A stretch of DNA of 7,620 nucleotides from Opitutales bacterium. GTDB lineage: Bacteria; Verrucomicrobiota; Verrucomicrobiia; Opitutales; UBA2987. Within the stretch, counting starts at the first letter, position 1. Each line of letters opens with the position of its first letter. The notes under the pieces were generated by a model. That model was given only the letters and a program-made list of their open reading frames with translations, did not search any database and had not been told where the DNA came from. Both the position numbers and the translations under genes were made by a program. Of this stretch, positions 6,394 to 7,620 are shown in pieces. Location: NCBI GenBank assembly GCA_021772555.1, contig JAJFLT010000464.1, positions 1 through 7,620 of the forward strand, given 5' to 3'.

Positions 6394-7110
6394 ATGACAG
6401 ACGAAAATACCAAAAATAACGAGGATCTGGCGGAATTTCTCACTCAGGAAACCGATTCCTTCAACAAGGCGGCTCGCAAAACGTGGCTTGCCGGTGTGGC
6501 GGTATGGCTTTTTCTTGGCGGTTACCTATACTTCGCGCTCTTCATGCTGCAATTTTTTCTAAACCCCAGAAACGCGGCCCTCATGATTTCCGACCAGGTA
6601 CAGGAAAACGCCCCCGAGTTTATTTTTCAAACCGAGCAGGCCCTGCGCCGCGAGGCACCCAAAATGGCACATGAAATGAGCGCAACCTTCCTTGCCTCGA
6701 TTCCCAAAATCCGTCTCGAAGCGCAAAAGCAAATCGCTTCCGTGCACCGGGATATGATCCCCTTCATCAGTGTGGAATTTCAGCGCATGATCCGCGAATA
6801 TGTGGAAGAAAACTCCGAAATTCTCGTGGAACTGGTGGAAGAAGAGGACATCGATGCCTTTGCCAGCCGATTTACGGCGGAATTGGTGGAACAATTCGGT
6901 GCCCGCCTGAATGACACCTTGGAAGAGGAATATGGCGGGCGAAACCTGCAATACGTAAACGAGAATTTGCTTACCGCCATCCAATCCATGGACAAGCACC
7001 TGAGCTACCTGCTGGATGTGGACTCAGCCCATCTCGACCGTCCTGAGCTCCTCCAAAAACAAATCCTGGCCCTCATCACCCGCCGCCTCATCGAAGGCCT
7101 CCCGAAATGA
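6394..7110 (+). CDS. Single-pass membrane protein with long helical exported domain (238 aa), second of a pair
   Basis: Function unknown. An acidic then mixed cytoplasmic tail (residues 1-30) is followed by one membrane helix at about 31-54 (WLAGVAVWLFLGGYLYFALF) and then about 180 residues of predicted helix. That region includes QVQENAPEFIFQTEQALRRE, ISVEFQRMIREYVEEN and ILVELVEEEDIDAF. It contains no Cys and no catalytic motif. AAGGA at 6381-6385 with 8-base spacing supports the ATG at 6394. It lies 80 bases after the 233-aa gene on the same strand, probably in one transcript. Parallel architecture and weak similarity (ENAPEF against SEFMPV regions, ISVEFQRMI against VSLEFKELE) suggest an old duplication. 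A structural or sensory envelope role is possible, but nothing in the sequence decides it. Confidence 0.8.
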   Translation: MTDENTKNNEDLAEFLTQETDSFNKAARKTWLAGVAVWLFLGGYLYFALFMLQFFLNPRNAALMISDQVQENAPEFIFQTEQALRREAPKMAHEMSATFLASIPKIRLEAQKQIASVHRDMIPFISVEFQRMIREYVEENSEILVELVEEEDIDAFASRFTAELVEQFGARLNDTLEEEYGGRNLQYVNENLLTAIQSMDKHLSYLLDVDSAHLDRPELLQKQILALITRRLIEGLPK

Positions 7111-7409
7111 CAGATAATCCGACAACATATTATATCGCCGCGGACCCAGCCCCGAAAAACAAGCAACGTTAATAAAGCCTATTACTCTAGGATTTTGTGC
7201 CGCGCCGAAATTGCACAATTCTGAGCAGAACCTTCGCTCGCTAATATCAGATGTAAGGATAGATAGGTAGAACAAGTCGCTTCCGATGAGTTCTTCCCAT
7301 AATCACGTTATGAACCAACGTGCATCGGATATTTTCAGTTTAGAGTAAGTTATGAAAACAACTAATCGATCCCAATTGATTTTGTGCCATTGGCATTTTT
7401 AAATTCTCT
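7111..7409. other. Intergenic stretch without a convincing gene
   Basis: AT-rich from about 7160 onward. Contains a weak CCTA/TAGG hairpin at 7178-7191 followed by ATTTTG, which could be a poor terminator for the preceding pair, and the bulged inverted repeat at 7282-7329. A 16-codon ATG frame at 7352 is too short to call. The two neighbouring genes converge here. Confidence 0.4.
7282..7329. repeat. 13-bp inverted repeat with a 15-base bulge
   Basis: Left arm TCCGATG (7282-7288), 15 unpaired bases, then CACGTT (7304-7309). After a 7-base loop the right arm AACGTGCATCGGA (7317-7329) is continuous and pairs perfectly with both left pieces. The result is a 13-bp stem with one large bulge on one side. 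It has no T tail, so it is not a standard terminator. Confidence 0.5.
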
Positions 7410-7619
7410 TTATTTGTCAACGGATTCTAAAGATCTACCTACTGTATCAATTGTCAGTTTATTTGATCCAGAACTCGTTCCAATATCAACGCTAAAAAGT
7501 CCTGTTGGTCCAAAAGTCGTTATTGAGTCGACCAATTTAGCCAATATAATATCTCTTTGATCCTGTGAATGAGCAGATTGAACGAATGCTTCGATACAGT
7601 TTGTTAAATTTCTTCGGTG
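7410..7619 (-). CDS. C-terminal 69 residues of an unidentified protein (partial, runs off the window)
   Basis: The frame is open from the window edge to a TAA at 7410-7412. Visible stretches include NLTNCIEAFVQSAHSQDQRD, IILAKLVDSITTFGPTGLFS and the C-terminus TIDTVGRSLESVDK. The first half looks helical, the second half more strand-like with Gly, Ser and Thr. No membrane segment or motif is recognised. Sixty-nine codons without a stop in AT-rich DNA and a natural amino-acid mix argue for a real gene, but the N-terminus and start are outside the window. It converges with the helical-anchor pair across about 300 bp. No function can be given. Confidence 0.45.
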   Translation of the reverse strand, partial: HRRNLTNCIEAFVQSAHSQDQRDIILAKLVDSITTFGPTGLFSVDIGTSSGSNKLTIDTVGRSLESVDK

Positions 7620-7620
7620 T

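Noticed and set aside
5732..6999. Minus-strand open frames opposite the two helical-anchor genes
   Set aside because: The plus-strand genes have good ribosome sites, membrane helices and matching architecture; the antisense peptides have no sensible features.

Overview
The window looks like an accessory or genome-plasticity segment of a free-living Gram-negative-type bacterium. Evidence is a membrane-tethered multihaem cytochrome c, proteins with one N-terminal membrane anchor and a long helical exported part, and an integron-type attC site. I cannot place the taxon. Base composition is patchy by eye: roughly 175-2640 and 7110-7620 are AT-rich, while 2650-5100 and 5600-7110 are more balanced. 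This suggests blocks of different origin.

Layout. (1) 1-415: a poorly resolved edge segment ending in copy A of a 50-bp repeat. (2) 416-1480: a gene-cassette-like block. A 147-aa orphan ORF has its 3' end inside an attC-like site (803-874). A DUF1330-like gene follows, broken by one in-frame TAA. About 210 bp of little-coding DNA leads to copy B of the 50-bp repeat. (3) 1504-2634: an intact NAD(P)-binding saccharopine-dehydrogenase-like protein that starts just after copy B. (4) 2657-5073, minus strand: a respiratory-looking pair, a membrane-anchored multihaem cytochrome c followed by a four-helix membrane protein. A 16-bp repeat lies before each of these two genes, and a degenerate copy overlaps the end of the second. 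The cytochrome reading frame is broken near its N-terminus by a +1 frameshift and an amber codon, so it is probably a pseudogene or carries sequence errors. (5) 5115-5611: intergenic DNA with hairpins, one of which is a compact GC stem plus T6. (6) 5612-7110: two tandem single-pass membrane proteins with the same architecture, apparently distant paralogues of unknown function. (7) 7111-7409: no convincing gene, but a long bulged inverted repeat. (8) 7410-7619: the C-terminal end of an unidentified minus-strand gene that runs off the window.

How it fits together. No single pathway spans the window. The cytochrome and four-helix gene would form an electron-transfer unit in the cell envelope if intact. 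The two helical anchor proteins probably act together in the envelope. The left third looks like mobile cassettes partly decaying in place. The best candidates for undescribed biology are the 50-bp repeat placed just before unrelated genes, the 16-bp repeat at the boundaries of the cytochrome block, and the tandem helical-anchor pair.
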